In this document: positions 53,116-62,417 of the stretch, in pieces
Numbering within the stretch: the stretch's first letter is position 1
Layout of the letters: each line of letters opens with the position of its first letter
Origin: Spirochaetaceae bacterium
GTDB lineage: Bacteria > Spirochaetota > Spirochaetia > WTKD01
Assembly: GCA_011524535.1 (NCBI GenBank)
Contig: WTKD01000006.1
Location: 43,601 to 107,600 of the forward strand
DNA length: 64,000 bases
Reading direction: 5' to 3'
Position numbers and translations under genes: made by a program
Notes under the pieces: model-generated
The model's input: the letters and a program-made list of their open reading frames with translations, nothing else
Databases searched by the model: none
Told to the model about the DNA's origin: nothing

Positions 53116-54471
53116 ATGCATTTTACTCCCTTTGAGATAGAAGAAACGAGGCGAATGTTTCAAGAACAACATCTTGATGTTCGAACCGTAACCGTAGGTA
53201 TTTCTTTGTACGATTGTGTTTCTCATTCACTATCAGTATTCATAGATAGAGTATACGAGAAAATGCAGCGGGTTGCGGGGAATATTCGGGCATGCGCTCA
53301 AGAAATTGAATCGCTGTATGGTATACCAATTATAAACACTCGAGTGTCACTTACTCCGTTAGCGCTTGTTTCCGCCGGAGCTTGTACATCTGTGGAGGAT
53401 CTATGCCTCTTGGGTGAGCGGGTTGATGAAGCAGCGCAGGCGATAGGAATTGATTTTGTGGGGGGATTTTCGGCTCTCCTGCACAAGGATATGACCGATC
53501 ACGATACGCTGTTTGTTGAATCTATTCCACAGGTTTTGACTCGATCGACTTGTTTGTGCTCCTCGCTGAGTCTCGCTCATTCATCGAGTGGTATTAATGT
53601 TGATGCTGTGTACGCAACGGCAGATCTAATTCTTAAAGCTTCAAAAGCCGGCCCGCTTGGTCCTGCGCGGTTCGTAGGATTCGCAAACGTACCCGATGAT
53701 AATCCTTTTATGGCAGGAGCTTTCCACGGGGTTGGAGAGGGAGAATCTGCGGTTCATGTTGGCGTTAGTGGTCCTGGGGCCGTGCTTGCCACCGTTCGTG
53801 AGTATCCTGACGCCCCATTGCATATTCTTGCAGATAAAATAAAACGCACCGCATTCAAAATTACTCGCCTCGGGCAACTGGTTGCCGATGAAGCTGCAAG
53901 ACGCCTTGGTATCAATGCCGGCATAGTGGACCTGTCTTTGGCTCCAACTCCGGTTGTTGGAGACAGCGTTGCGCGTATATTGGAATCTATCGGAGTATCG
54001 GTGTGTGGAGCTCCGGGCACGACGATGGCTCTATCCTTGTTGAACACCGCTATAAAAAAAGGTGGAATGATGGCATCGACCAATGTGGGAGGCTTGTCTG
54101 GTTCTTTTTTACCCGTAAGTGAGGATGAAGGCATGGCTGAGGCGGTTGCCAAGGGTGTTCTTACATTACAAAAGCTCGAAGCGCTCACATCGGTATGTTC
54201 TGTGGGGTTAGATATGATTGCGGTTCCTGGGGACATCTCGGTGGGAACTTTGGCGGGGATTATTGGTGATGAAATGGCGATAGGGGTTGTGAACCACAAA
54301 ACAACCGCAATACGTATTGTGCCAGCAAAGGATAAGAAGGTAGGAGATTGGGTTCACCTTGGTGGATTGCTCGGTGAAGCTCCTGTAATAGATGTGACAA
54401 ATTTTCCCGAAACAAAACTTTTTAGCAGGGGTGGTAGGGTTCCTCCTCCCATCACCGCATTCAGAAATTAA
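53116..54471 (+). CDS. UPF0210/DUF711 (PFL family) protein
   Basis: 451 residues, standard length. The family's fold resembles pyruvate formate-lyase-like barrels, but no reaction is known. Recognisable stretches: VRTVTVGISLYDC, INTRVSLTPLAL, GPLGPARFVGFANVPDDNPFMAGAFHG, SLAPTPVVGDSVARIL and IAVPGDISVGTLAGIIGDEMAIG. The ACT protein immediately upstream suggests amino-acid-controlled activity. Confidence 0.93.
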   Translation: MHFTPFEIEETRRMFQEQHLDVRTVTVGISLYDCVSHSLSVFIDRVYEKMQRVAGNIRACAQEIESLYGIPIINTRVSLTPLALVSAGACTSVEDLCLLGERVDEAAQAIGIDFVGGFSALLHKDMTDHDTLFVESIPQVLTRSTCLCSSLSLAHSSSGINVDAVYATADLILKASKAGPLGPARFVGFANVPDDNPFMAGAFHGVGEGESAVHVGVSGPGAVLATVREYPDAPLHILADKIKRTAFKITRLGQLVADEAARRLGINAGIVDLSLAPTPVVGDSVARILESIGVSVCGAPGTTMALSLLNTAIKKGGMMASTNVGGLSGSFLPVSEDEGMAEAVAKGVLTLQKLEALTSVCSVGLDMIAVPGDISVGTLAGIIGDEMAIGVVNHKTTAIRIVPAKDKKVGDWVHLGGLLGEAPVIDVTNFPETKLFSRGGRVPPPITAFRN

Positions 54472-54575
54472 ATACCTTTCAACTCCTATTGAAATAACTA
54501 TTTGGCACTGATATGAATAATTATTCGTATTCAAACCGGCCAAGAGATTCCAAAAAGCACTGCCCAAAAACTAGT

Positions 54576-54604
54576 TTGAATTTTTGTGATATCTGTGGTA
54601 CAAT
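54576..54604 (+). promoter_or_regulatory. predicted promoter of the alpha-glucoside-type ABC operon
   Basis: TTGAAT and TACAAT with a 17-base spacer and TGG before the -10. AGGAGG precedes the receptor ATG by 4 bases. Confidence 0.65.
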
Positions 54605-54628
54605 TAGTATTATTTTTTAGGAGGGTTT

Positions 54629-55951
54629 ATGAAGTTAACTTTCATGCCATTATGCGTAATTTTGTCTGTACTGCTTATCTTTGCAGGATGTGTCCCAAGC
54701 GAAGAAGATTCAGATCCAGCAAATGCATCGTATGTAAATAATCCATACACCAATGGAGAAGATCTGTCCGGTACAACCGTGAACATATTTGGAGCTTTTG
54801 TAGACGTTGATGAGTCTAGATTTGAAGATTCAATGCTTCTATTTGAAGAGGCAACGGGCATAGATATTGTATATGAAGGATCTGGTGATTTTGAGAGCTT
54901 GATTCTTGTTCGAGTTGAAGGAGGAAATCCCCCAGACCTAGCTGCATTTCCTCAGCCTGGGTTACTAAATGACTTTGTTAAGTCAGGAGCCATAATCGAT
55001 CTTAATGACTGGTTTGATACAAGCTATCTGTCTCAACAATATTCCCAAAGTTGGCTAGATATGGCAACGATGGAGGGTATTATGGCGGGGATATGGCACC
55101 GTGCAAACATAAAGTCATTGGTCTGGTACCCAATCCCAGAGTTTTATGATGCAGGATATGAAATCCCAGAGACATGGGATGAGCTTATAGCACTCTCTGA
55201 TCAAATGGTCGCAGATGGTGGAACTCCATGGTCGATAGGTATTGAGAGCTCAGGTGCAACAGGATGGGTTGCGACAGATTGGATCGAAGACATTATGCTT
55301 CGAACCGCACCACTTGAAGCCTATGACGCCTGGACAAGAGGTGAGTTGCCATTCGATTCTCCAGAAGTTCGTCGTGCGGTCAGCTATCTCGATCAGATTT
55401 GGAGCAATCCTGACTACGTGCTAGGAGGAAAAGAGGGTATTCTTCTTACTCCATTTGGAGATGCTCCGAGACCATTGACGGATAATCCTCCCGCTGCTTG
55501 GTTACACCGACAGGCATCCTTTATCCCTGCATTTTTTCCAGAGGGAACAGTTGTAGGGGAAGAGATAGACTTTTTCTACTTCCCACCAATCGATCCAGAA
55601 TTCGGAAAACCTATGCTTGGAGCTGGTGATATATATGGGATATTCAACGATCGCCCAGAAGTTCGTGCGGTTGCTCGATACCTAACGACTGGACTTTCAA
55701 CCAAGGCGTGGGTTGAGGCTGGCGGATTTATTTCCCCACACAGTGATGCTTCAATAGATTGGTATCTAAACCCAACCGACAGGAAATTTGCTGAACTGCT
55801 AAATGCAGCCGATACTTTTAGGTTTGATGGTTCAGACCTTATGCCTGGAGCCGTTGGAGCTGACTCGTTTTGGACCGGTATGGTCGACTACGTGAATGGC
55901 GCGTCAATCGACGAAGTTTTGCCACAGATAGACGCTAGCTGGCCAAACTAA
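54629..55951 (+). CDS. alpha-glucoside-type ABC transporter substrate-binding lipoprotein (AglE-like)
   Basis: 440 residues. Lipobox FAGC with Cys21. The segments IWHRANIKSLVWYPIPEF, IPETWDELIALSDQMVADGG and GIESSGATGWVATDWIEDI match the AglE pattern I know from alpha-glucoside importers. Ligands there are sucrose, trehalose, maltose and similar. This fits the extra-long first permease and the GH13 alpha-glucosidase 4 kb downstream. A strong terminator hairpin follows it. Confidence 0.85.
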   Translation: MKLTFMPLCVILSVLLIFAGCVPSEEDSDPANASYVNNPYTNGEDLSGTTVNIFGAFVDVDESRFEDSMLLFEEATGIDIVYEGSGDFESLILVRVEGGNPPDLAAFPQPGLLNDFVKSGAIIDLNDWFDTSYLSQQYSQSWLDMATMEGIMAGIWHRANIKSLVWYPIPEFYDAGYEIPETWDELIALSDQMVADGGTPWSIGIESSGATGWVATDWIEDIMLRTAPLEAYDAWTRGELPFDSPEVRRAVSYLDQIWSNPDYVLGGKEGILLTPFGDAPRPLTDNPPAAWLHRQASFIPAFFPEGTVVGEEIDFFYFPPIDPEFGKPMLGAGDIYGIFNDRPEVRAVARYLTTGLSTKAWVEAGGFISPHSDASIDWYLNPTDRKFAELLNAADTFRFDGSDLMPGAVGADSFWTGMVDYVNGASIDEVLPQIDASWPN

Positions 55952-55968
55952 GTTTTTAAACTGTATCG

Positions 55969-55996
55969 AAAGAGTGGGCTCTGACCCACTCTTTTT
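55969..55996 (+). terminator. strong terminator after the AglE-like receptor gene
   Basis: Perfect 10-bp stem AAAGAGTGGG / CCCACTCTTT, 6-base loop, T-run of five. It lies inside the operon, so it would favour receptor over permease expression. Confidence 0.85.
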
Positions 55997-56091
55997 GCTA
56001 ATAATGAACTTCTATTGAAATAGTTGCTTCTGAATAACATATATTTTCTGGTATAGATATCGGAAAAACTCAACACATGTGAGGTCATATT

Positions 56092-56499
56092 GTGAGTGAT
56101 GTTGACGAAAAAAAATCTAATGAATCAAAAGAAAGCCTTTTCTTAAAGCATCGGAATTCAAAGATTGTTTTGTCCTTGTTATGTATTTTTTTGGGGATAT
56201 TTGGAGTCCATCGCTTTTATGTTGGAAGGATATGGACAGCATTAATATATCTTTTTATGCACCTGTTTGCGAGTGAGATACCTCCCTTTTTTATGGATCG
56301 CGCAATATTGGGAATCAGTATACCAGGTAATCTGTTTGAGTCAGTAGGAACCATCAGCGAACCTATAGTTAGATGGACTCTTACCGGTCTTTTGATTCTT
56401 GATTTGGTGCGTATTCTTCGGGGGAGATTCAGAACTCCGCTACCTATTTTTGCGAATTGGGATCCCAAGAAAGCCACAAAGGAGAAAGACAATGAATAG
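56092..56499 (+). CDS. TM2-domain membrane protein
   Basis: 135 residues starting at GTG with GAGGT 7 bases upstream. A charged N terminus (DEKKSNESKES) is followed by the TM2 signature SKIVLSLLCIFLGIFGVHRFYVGR, then one or two more hydrophobic segments with an insert (DRAILGISIPGNLFESV), and a basic tail. TM2 proteins are widespread, small and of unknown function. It sits between the receptor and permease genes of an ABC importer, which is unusual, and its end overlaps a 26-bp duplication containing the permease start. Confidence 0.8.
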   Translation: MSDVDEKKSNESKESLFLKHRNSKIVLSLLCIFLGIFGVHRFYVGRIWTALIYLFMHLFASEIPPFFMDRAILGISIPGNLFESVGTISEPIVRWTLTGLLILDLVRILRGRFRTPLPIFANWDPKKATKEKDNE

Positions 56500-56540
56500 T
56501 CTTACAGGACAGGTACAATGAATAGTCGTACAGAACAGGT
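56489..56540 (+). repeat. 26-bp tandem duplication spanning the TM2 stop and the permease start
   Basis: Two 26-bp copies beginning ACAATGAATAGTC, with 2 differences. The first copy holds the TM2 stop and an ATG with AAAGGAG at the right distance; the second holds the ATG that is in frame with the permease. Confidence 0.9.
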
Positions 56541-57630
56541 AACACAGAATTCTCTTGGTGGATTACAAACAAGAGACTTAATTATAAAGGGATTGATGTT
56601 TCTTGGTGTCATTGGGGTGATAATTTTAAGCGCCTATGTGATGACAATACCAGATACTCCAAAAATAATATTAGGACTTTTTGCTATAGTAGCTGGTATT
56701 GGGGGTATTTGGGGCATTTTTTATTCTTTGAATGGAATTGCTGAATCCATGCCATCTCGATGGCACGATAAGTTGCTGCCATGGGTTTTTGTAAGTCCTG
56801 CGGTGTTGTTTCTCGGATTTTACATCGTGTACCCAACAATATCGACTATCTTGGATAGCTTTTTTGTGTACACTCTCTCAACGGGAGGCTGGGCTGGATT
56901 TACATTTGATAATTATTCAAAACTTTTCACTGATCCAAAATTACTAACCGCCTTGCGCAATAACGCATTCTGGTTGCTCACAGTGCCTGTTTTTTCGGTC
57001 TCTTTAGGTCTGATTCTTGCAGTTATGATGGATCGTATTCCATGGGAAAAGCAGGCAAAGGCATTGATATTTATGCCTATGGCAATCTCATTTGTCGGCG
57101 CTTCTGTAATTTGGCGATTTGTGTATTTCTATTCTACATATGGAGAACAAATTGGTTTATTAAATGCGATAGTCACCTTTTTTGGCGGTGCTCCCCAAGG
57201 ATGGTTGGTGATTGAACCGTGGAACAATTTTTTCCTTATTACCATTATGGTATGGCTCCAAACCGGGTTTGCGGTTGTTGTGTTATCCGCTGCGGTAAAA
57301 TCGGTTCCGGTCAGTCTTTTGGAGGCTGCAAAGCTCGATGGAGCGAGTGAGATCAAAATATTTTTTAGCATTATTATTCCGGTTGTGGGAGGAACGATTC
57401 TCACGGTTACAACAACGATGATAACGCTAGTTCTGAAGATATTCGATATTATTTTTGTGATGACGAGTGGACAATACAATACAGATGTCATTGCAAATAT
57501 GATGTATTCGCAGATGTTCAAGGTGGGCAATTTTGGATACGCTTCCGCAATTGCCGTACTCATTTTTGTGGGGGTTATTCCTATACTCATCTATAATATT
57601 CGAAGTTTGGATCAAAGGAGTCTCTCATGA
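56518..57630 (+). CDS. sugar ABC transporter permease, AglF-like
   Basis: 370 residues, longer than normal because two extra helices (about 25-75) precede the usual six, a feature of AglF-type alpha-glucoside permeases. EAA loop: EAAKLDGASEIKIFFSIIIP. Its ATG lacks a close Shine-Dalgarno; the good AAAGGAG is 33 bases upstream, in front of the duplicated ATG, which opens a 9-codon ORF ending in a TGA that overlaps this ATG. Translation may depend on that coupling. Overlaps the next permease by ATGA. Confidence 0.9.
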   Translation: MNSRTEQVTQNSLGGLQTRDLIIKGLMFLGVIGVIILSAYVMTIPDTPKIILGLFAIVAGIGGIWGIFYSLNGIAESMPSRWHDKLLPWVFVSPAVLFLGFYIVYPTISTILDSFFVYTLSTGGWAGFTFDNYSKLFTDPKLLTALRNNAFWLLTVPVFSVSLGLILAVMMDRIPWEKQAKALIFMPMAISFVGASVIWRFVYFYSTYGEQIGLLNAIVTFFGGAPQGWLVIEPWNNFFLITIMVWLQTGFAVVVLSAAVKSVPVSLLEAAKLDGASEIKIFFSIIIPVVGGTILTVTTTMITLVLKIFDIIFVMTSGQYNTDVIANMMYSQMFKVGNFGYASAIAVLIFVGVIPILIYNIRSLDQRSLS

Positions 57631-58517
57631 ACAAAATAGAATCACGCGTTGGCGCTAGCACAACTCAACGATCTTTGATGACTTCAAAAATAGTTATCAA
57701 TTTGATCGTTTTGGGGGTGGTCATTCTGTGGTCTATTCCTACGTTTAGTCTGCTTGTCAGTTCTTTTCGCGGAGCAAACGCTATACGTTCATCTGGATGG
57801 TGGACCGTTTTTGGATCACTGTTTGAAGCAGGACAATGGACCTTGGATAATTATGTGTTTGTTATTACAAATGACAAAATGGGACTTGCTTTTTTGAATA
57901 GCCTCTTGGTTACTTTGCCAGCAACCGTGATTCCAATTACCATCGCTGCTTTTGCTTCATACGGTATTGCTTGGATGAATTTCCGAGGGCGAAAACTTAT
58001 ATTTGTGTTTATTGTTGGGATGCTTGTTGTACCTTTGCAAATGGCTCTCATTCCATTGTTTAAGCAATATACTTCGCTGGGCATAAATGGGACCTTTTTG
58101 GGGATATGGATGGCACACACCGGCTTTGGGTTGCCTCTTGCTACGTATTTGCTTTTTGGATTTATCTCGGGTTTGCCACGCGACATCATTGAGGCTGCTC
58201 GTATTGATGGGGCAACTCCTATGACGACATTCGTGGTATTGATTTTGCCGTTGACAGGGGCTGCTATCGCAGCATTTGCTGTATTTCAATTTTTATGGGT
58301 ATGGAATGACCTTTTGGTTGCATTAATATTTTTGGGGACCAGAGAAGACGTTGCCTTGGTTACTACGCGTCTTTCCGAGATGGTTGGTTCACGAGGTCAG
58401 GATTGGCATGTACTAACAGCGGGGGCATTTATTTCGATGACGATACCACTCGTTGTGTTCTTTTCGTTACAGCGTTTTTTCGTACGCGGTATAGTTGCTG
58501 GATCGGTAAAAGGATAA
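57627..58517 (+). CDS. sugar ABC transporter permease, AglG-like
   Basis: 296 residues, six helices. EAA loop EAARIDGATPMTTFVVLILP, and end IVAGSVKG typical of the class. The W-rich SGWWTVFGSLFEAGQWTLDNY loop is seen in AglG proteins. ATGA overlap with the previous permease. A bidirectional-looking hairpin follows. Confidence 0.92.
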   Translation: MNKIESRVGASTTQRSLMTSKIVINLIVLGVVILWSIPTFSLLVSSFRGANAIRSSGWWTVFGSLFEAGQWTLDNYVFVITNDKMGLAFLNSLLVTLPATVIPITIAAFASYGIAWMNFRGRKLIFVFIVGMLVVPLQMALIPLFKQYTSLGINGTFLGIWMAHTGFGLPLATYLLFGFISGLPRDIIEAARIDGATPMTTFVVLILPLTGAAIAAFAVFQFLWVWNDLLVALIFLGTREDVALVTTRLSEMVGSRGQDWHVLTAGAFISMTIPLVVFFSLQRFFVRGIVAGSVKG

Positions 58518-58570
58518 AAGCAACCGATACGAAGTAATACGCGATAACTAAATCAAATGATGTTGCAAGG

Positions 58571-58604
58571 ATAAGGCGGAAGGTTGTCTTCCGTCTTATT
58601 GTTT
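58571..58604 (+). terminator. terminator of the alpha-glucoside-type ABC operon
   Basis: 12-bp stem ATAAGGCGGAAG / CTTCCGTCTTAT (one G-U), 5-base loop, then TGTTTTATTTG. Located between convergent operons. Confidence 0.75.
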
Positions 58605-60907
58605 TATTTGTTTGCGGGTTTCATTTCGTTTAAGAAACCATTTACGTCCATTTCTTTCAAATAGATAAGTCCTCGAGTTGCTCGAATAAAGGCACTCGGG
58701 TGTGAAAAGAAGAACGACTCTCCAAGACAAGTTTTGATCATTTCGTATTGTTGAACTTGGGCTTTCTGTGTGGCTAGAGAAAAAGGACCTTGAAAGCGAG
58801 GGGAGGGAAATGAGGCGTCTTTTTGTGACATATAACTACTCATAAACGAAGTGTGTTGTAGCGCAAACATATTTAGCGATACCGGAACGAAAATATTTGC
58901 TTCGCTGGGGTGGAATTGGAACCACACGTTTCTATAGCCAAGGATGCGTATTTCTTTTTGCCTTGTCTTATCTGCATATTGTTCTATAGCAGCAGCATAT
59001 ATTTTCAGCGTTTCATGGTGGGCCGCGGGGGCACTTTCTTCTGGATCAAACGCCAGGGTTATAATCGATGGGTTTACTTGAGTAAGCAAAGACAGAACAA
59101 ATTCCACGTTTTTCTGAAATAATTCTTTACTAGGTATTCCATTTTCATCTACAAATCGCATATTTGTATGCGTTAGAGACGATTTATCAAACCCAAAATA
59201 GCCCCAGAGACATTCTGATTCCCATTCACGACAGCGTCCTTTTAGAACTTGAATATGTGGAAGGTCTTCTTTTCCTGGATATTGTGTTGCAAAATAGTTT
59301 ATTAGTTCTTCAAGTCGTGCTGAAAGGCCTTCGGGAAGGGTTTCATCGAATATTTCTGTTAGAATTGTATATAAACGAGAGAGGAGGGCAATTTTTCTTT
59401 TTTCTTTTGAAAAAGACGCTATCCCATCTAGGTAATCAAGAACTTGGACACCACCTCTATCTTTTTTGTCATAATTTTCTAGATATTTTCTTATATGAGA
59501 AGAAAGAGTTTTATCCTTGAGATGTGTCTTTAGTTCTTCGCATAAATCTAGCATGTAGGCATTTGTCACGGCGCGAAAACCATAGGTCATAGACGCGAAA
59601 TGATGTGAATTAGAATGTTCTCGCACATTTCTTACTACGTAGGGTAAATATCCAAGCATAATGTCGTCGTGGTGGGGCTCGGAATGAAAAAGTGTTTGAT
59701 TTTTTTGTGGATGCACTCCTCGTTGTATGTTTTCGATGAGGCGCCGTTCGATTTCCTGGAGTGTTTTTTGTAATGAACTACCTGAGACATGTAAGAATTC
59801 TTTGATTGGAATGTGAGAGAAATCGTCTTGAGTCAAGGCATTAATTTGTTTGCCTTGTGCTAAGGCTGTGTCTATAATTATTTTTTCCAAGTCTTGTTTG
59901 GTTACTTTCTTTGTTTGTTTCATACGCAACATAGCGCGAGAAGTAAGATGTTGTGCAGACCCCGTGGTGAGATAGACTCGTGCTGTGGGTATATCGTGTA
60001 AAAAGGTTCCCGGTGTTCGTATACTTTTTTCGTTGAGCAATGTTTCGGCAATTTTCACGGCTTTCGCAGCACCCGAGGCGATAATTATCGGTGTGACATT
60101 CGGGTTGTGCCGAATAGTACCAATACCGATTGTGATTGCATGGCAACGGTTCGCCGTTTCGATTCCTCCAAGGTCATTTGCAGCAGCAGCTTTTGTTTCG
60201 TAGTTTAGGGGGCATAGACGGGTTGTTGAAAAGAAATTACTACCTTCGGTGTTGAAGGCGATGTGTCCATCGGGGCCAATACCACCAAGAAAAAATGCGA
60301 TGCCTCCATCCATGGACCGGATAGATTCCTCGTATTGCATACACCACTCATCTACCGAAAGGATCAGGTCTTTTTGTCTTCGTTCTAGTCTTGTTGTAGG
60401 TTGCCGATCGCGAAGGGATAAATCGACCGGTTTGTTTTGCCAAATTGATTCGAGTGTTTCGGTAGAGGATAATCCAATAGTTGATCCGTCGATAGTCAAA
60501 GCCCTTTCCGGAGAAAAACCAATTCCTTCAAAATAGTGCTTTTTCACGAAATACAAGAAACTGTTTGTTTGAGAGCTGTTGATGGGATAGAATTCATCCA
60601 TCTGTACAAAACGTATTCCGTCTAATCGAGGGCGAGAGTGCGTTAACCCAAAATGGTTGAGTTTTTGTTGTGTTTCCTTTGTATTCCAGGTATTTAAAAG
60701 ACGCTGTGTCTCGCGTATAAATGGAAGGGGGGAATTTCCGGTTGGAAGAGATATAACCCCATCTGGATGATTTCGATGCCATTCAAGAAATCGTAATGCG
60801 GTGACTTCCCCCAACTGCTGAGCATTGGCGGTAACTAAGACACCAATTTTTTCTCCTTTATATTGGAGGGGTTGATCATTCAGAAATATTTTTTCAACAG
60901 TTGTCAT
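58604..60907 (-). CDS. glucosamine-6-phosphate deaminase-like protein fused to a PIG-L deacetylase domain
   Basis: 767 residues. N-terminal NagB-type domain (about 1-330): ISLPTGNSPLPF, FVQMDEFYPI and FFLGGIGPDGHIAFNTEGS with the catalytic Asp/His. C-terminal part (about 405-767) contains HSEPHHDDIMLGY, the metal-binding motif of PIG-L/LmbE N-acetylglucosamine deacetylases (usual HPDDE) with changes. Such fusions are known, mainly in Bacteroidetes. A plausible reading is deacetylation plus deamination of an amino sugar. It lies 17 bases after a GH20 gene, so GlcNAc catabolism is likely. No signal peptide. Confidence 0.87.
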   Translation of the reverse strand: MTTVEKIFLNDQPLQYKGEKIGVLVTANAQQLGEVTALRFLEWHRNHPDGVISLPTGNSPLPFIRETQRLLNTWNTKETQQKLNHFGLTHSRPRLDGIRFVQMDEFYPINSSQTNSFLYFVKKHYFEGIGFSPERALTIDGSTIGLSSTETLESIWQNKPVDLSLRDRQPTTRLERRQKDLILSVDEWCMQYEESIRSMDGGIAFFLGGIGPDGHIAFNTEGSNFFSTTRLCPLNYETKAAAANDLGGIETANRCHAITIGIGTIRHNPNVTPIIIASGAAKAVKIAETLLNEKSIRTPGTFLHDIPTARVYLTTGSAQHLTSRAMLRMKQTKKVTKQDLEKIIIDTALAQGKQINALTQDDFSHIPIKEFLHVSGSSLQKTLQEIERRLIENIQRGVHPQKNQTLFHSEPHHDDIMLGYLPYVVRNVREHSNSHHFASMTYGFRAVTNAYMLDLCEELKTHLKDKTLSSHIRKYLENYDKKDRGGVQVLDYLDGIASFSKEKRKIALLSRLYTILTEIFDETLPEGLSARLEELINYFATQYPGKEDLPHIQVLKGRCREWESECLWGYFGFDKSSLTHTNMRFVDENGIPSKELFQKNVEFVLSLLTQVNPSIITLAFDPEESAPAAHHETLKIYAAAIEQYADKTRQKEIRILGYRNVWFQFHPSEANIFVPVSLNMFALQHTSFMSSYMSQKDASFPSPRFQGPFSLATQKAQVQQYEMIKTCLGESFFFSHPSAFIRATRGLIYLKEMDVNGFLNEMKPANK

Positions 60908-60924
60908 GTGTTTCTCCTAGGGTA

Positions 60925-62313
60925 CTAAATATGGCTATATGGTACTTCATATGAATTGCATATGTCATGAGCAAGGGGTAAGTCTTTTTTTTCGAGGATA
61001 TTTGATGACCAAAACCGGTGTGCGAGTACAATCAGTCTGGGAAAAACGAGGTGTTCAACTTCCCATTCCGCACACATTCCCTCAGTCCAAATGGCTGCTT
61101 GCGCCCCGAGAACCATTGTTTCATCCAATTCTGGAAATGTTAGACGCATTGTTTCCTCGATACTACAGGTTCCAATCCTTCCCATATGGGTAGGACCCTT
61201 AGCGTACCCGTGATCAAGATAACATCCTGCATCTTGTGGACATAAAATAATAGAATATCCTGCATTTATAGCAGCTTGCGCATATTCCTGGCTTTGCCAA
61301 ATCATGCCCACTGTGCCCTTTGGAGGTGTATGGGCTATGGCTTCGTCCCATGCGATAGGGATTTTATTGTGAGAGATAAGAAAATCACAGATATCCTTAA
61401 AGAAGTCATCGAGAAGAGATTGAACATTTGGAAATGAACCAGTTGATCCGATTAGCGATTCTGAAGGAACTTCATCTCCTCCAATATGAAAATACCTACC
61501 CGGGAACAATTCCATAAGATTTTTTAGGATTTCTTTTAAGACAGTACGGACCTTTGGTTCAGAAATATTATAGGCGTCTTCCAGAATGCCCCAATGCGAA
61601 GGCACTTGAGAATAGGCCTTTTTTGAAGCCAATTCGGGGTATGCAACCAAGGCGGCTGCACAATGTCCGGGCATTTCGCATTCAGGGACAACGGTTATTC
61701 CTCGTGTTGCAGCATAGGCAATCAAGGAACGGATATCTTGCTCGGTATAATACCCGCCGTGTATTCGATCGCCATCGGTTCGCCAAGCCCCCACCTGTGT
61801 AAGTTGAGGAAAATCTGGCAGCTCAATTCTCCATCCCTGGTCATCACAAAAATGTAGATGGAACACGTTTATCTTGAATATGCTACACATGTCTATTAAT
61901 TTCTTCAGGAAACGAAGAGGAAAAAAATGTCTTGAACAGTCAAAATGGCATCCACGCCATGAATATTTGGGGCTGTCGGTGATGGTTTGACAGGGGATTG
62001 ATCGATCTGCAGAGTGGCTAAAAAATAACAAAAACAAGGTCGCTGAAGCAGAAAAAAAGCCAGTTTCGCTGGATGCTTCGAGTAAAATTTTGGAAGTGGA
62101 AATAGTAATGCGGTAGGCATGCTCTGGCAATGAGGAGGTATTCCATTGTATTTGAGCCGCAGATTGATGTTTGCGCAAAGTGGCGATAGCATCGAGACGT
62201 TCTGTGAGCAATGTTGCGGCGGAGTTAGCAAGGATGTCTGCGTTAAAAGTAATTACAGGAGCTATACGAAATACACCTGTGTGAAGTGTAATGTTGGATG
62301 GATGAGGTATCAT
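60925..62313 (-). CDS. GH20 beta-N-acetylhexosaminidase
   Basis: 462 residues, no signal peptide, so cytoplasmic. The catalytic Asp-Glu pair is in YFHIGGDEVPSES near residue 270. Also visible: the barrel start YSWRGCHFDCSRHFFP, the FHLHFCDDQGWRIEL segment and GMIWQSQEYA with the binding Trp. It removes terminal GlcNAc/GalNAc from imported oligosaccharides. It is probably co-transcribed with the NagB/PIG-L gene, and perhaps with the GH13 gene 104 bases upstream. No strong Shine-Dalgarno. Confidence 0.92.
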   Translation of the reverse strand: MIPHPSNITLHTGVFRIAPVITFNADILANSAATLLTERLDAIATLRKHQSAAQIQWNTSSLPEHAYRITISTSKILLEASSETGFFSASATLFLLFFSHSADRSIPCQTITDSPKYSWRGCHFDCSRHFFPLRFLKKLIDMCSIFKINVFHLHFCDDQGWRIELPDFPQLTQVGAWRTDGDRIHGGYYTEQDIRSLIAYAATRGITVVPECEMPGHCAAALVAYPELASKKAYSQVPSHWGILEDAYNISEPKVRTVLKEILKNLMELFPGRYFHIGGDEVPSESLIGSTGSFPNVQSLLDDFFKDICDFLISHNKIPIAWDEAIAHTPPKGTVGMIWQSQEYAQAAINAGYSIILCPQDAGCYLDHGYAKGPTHMGRIGTCSIEETMRLTFPELDETMVLGAQAAIWTEGMCAEWEVEHLVFPRLIVLAHRFWSSNILEKKDLPLAHDICNSYEVPYSHI

Positions 62314-62417
62314 TTATTAGTATCATATCGCAAACAAATGAATACCGCTAATCACTTGAAAAAGGAGAGGAGTTAGCAGAATACTCAGGGAAATGTAGCG
62401 ATGGGTTGGGCTGAAAA

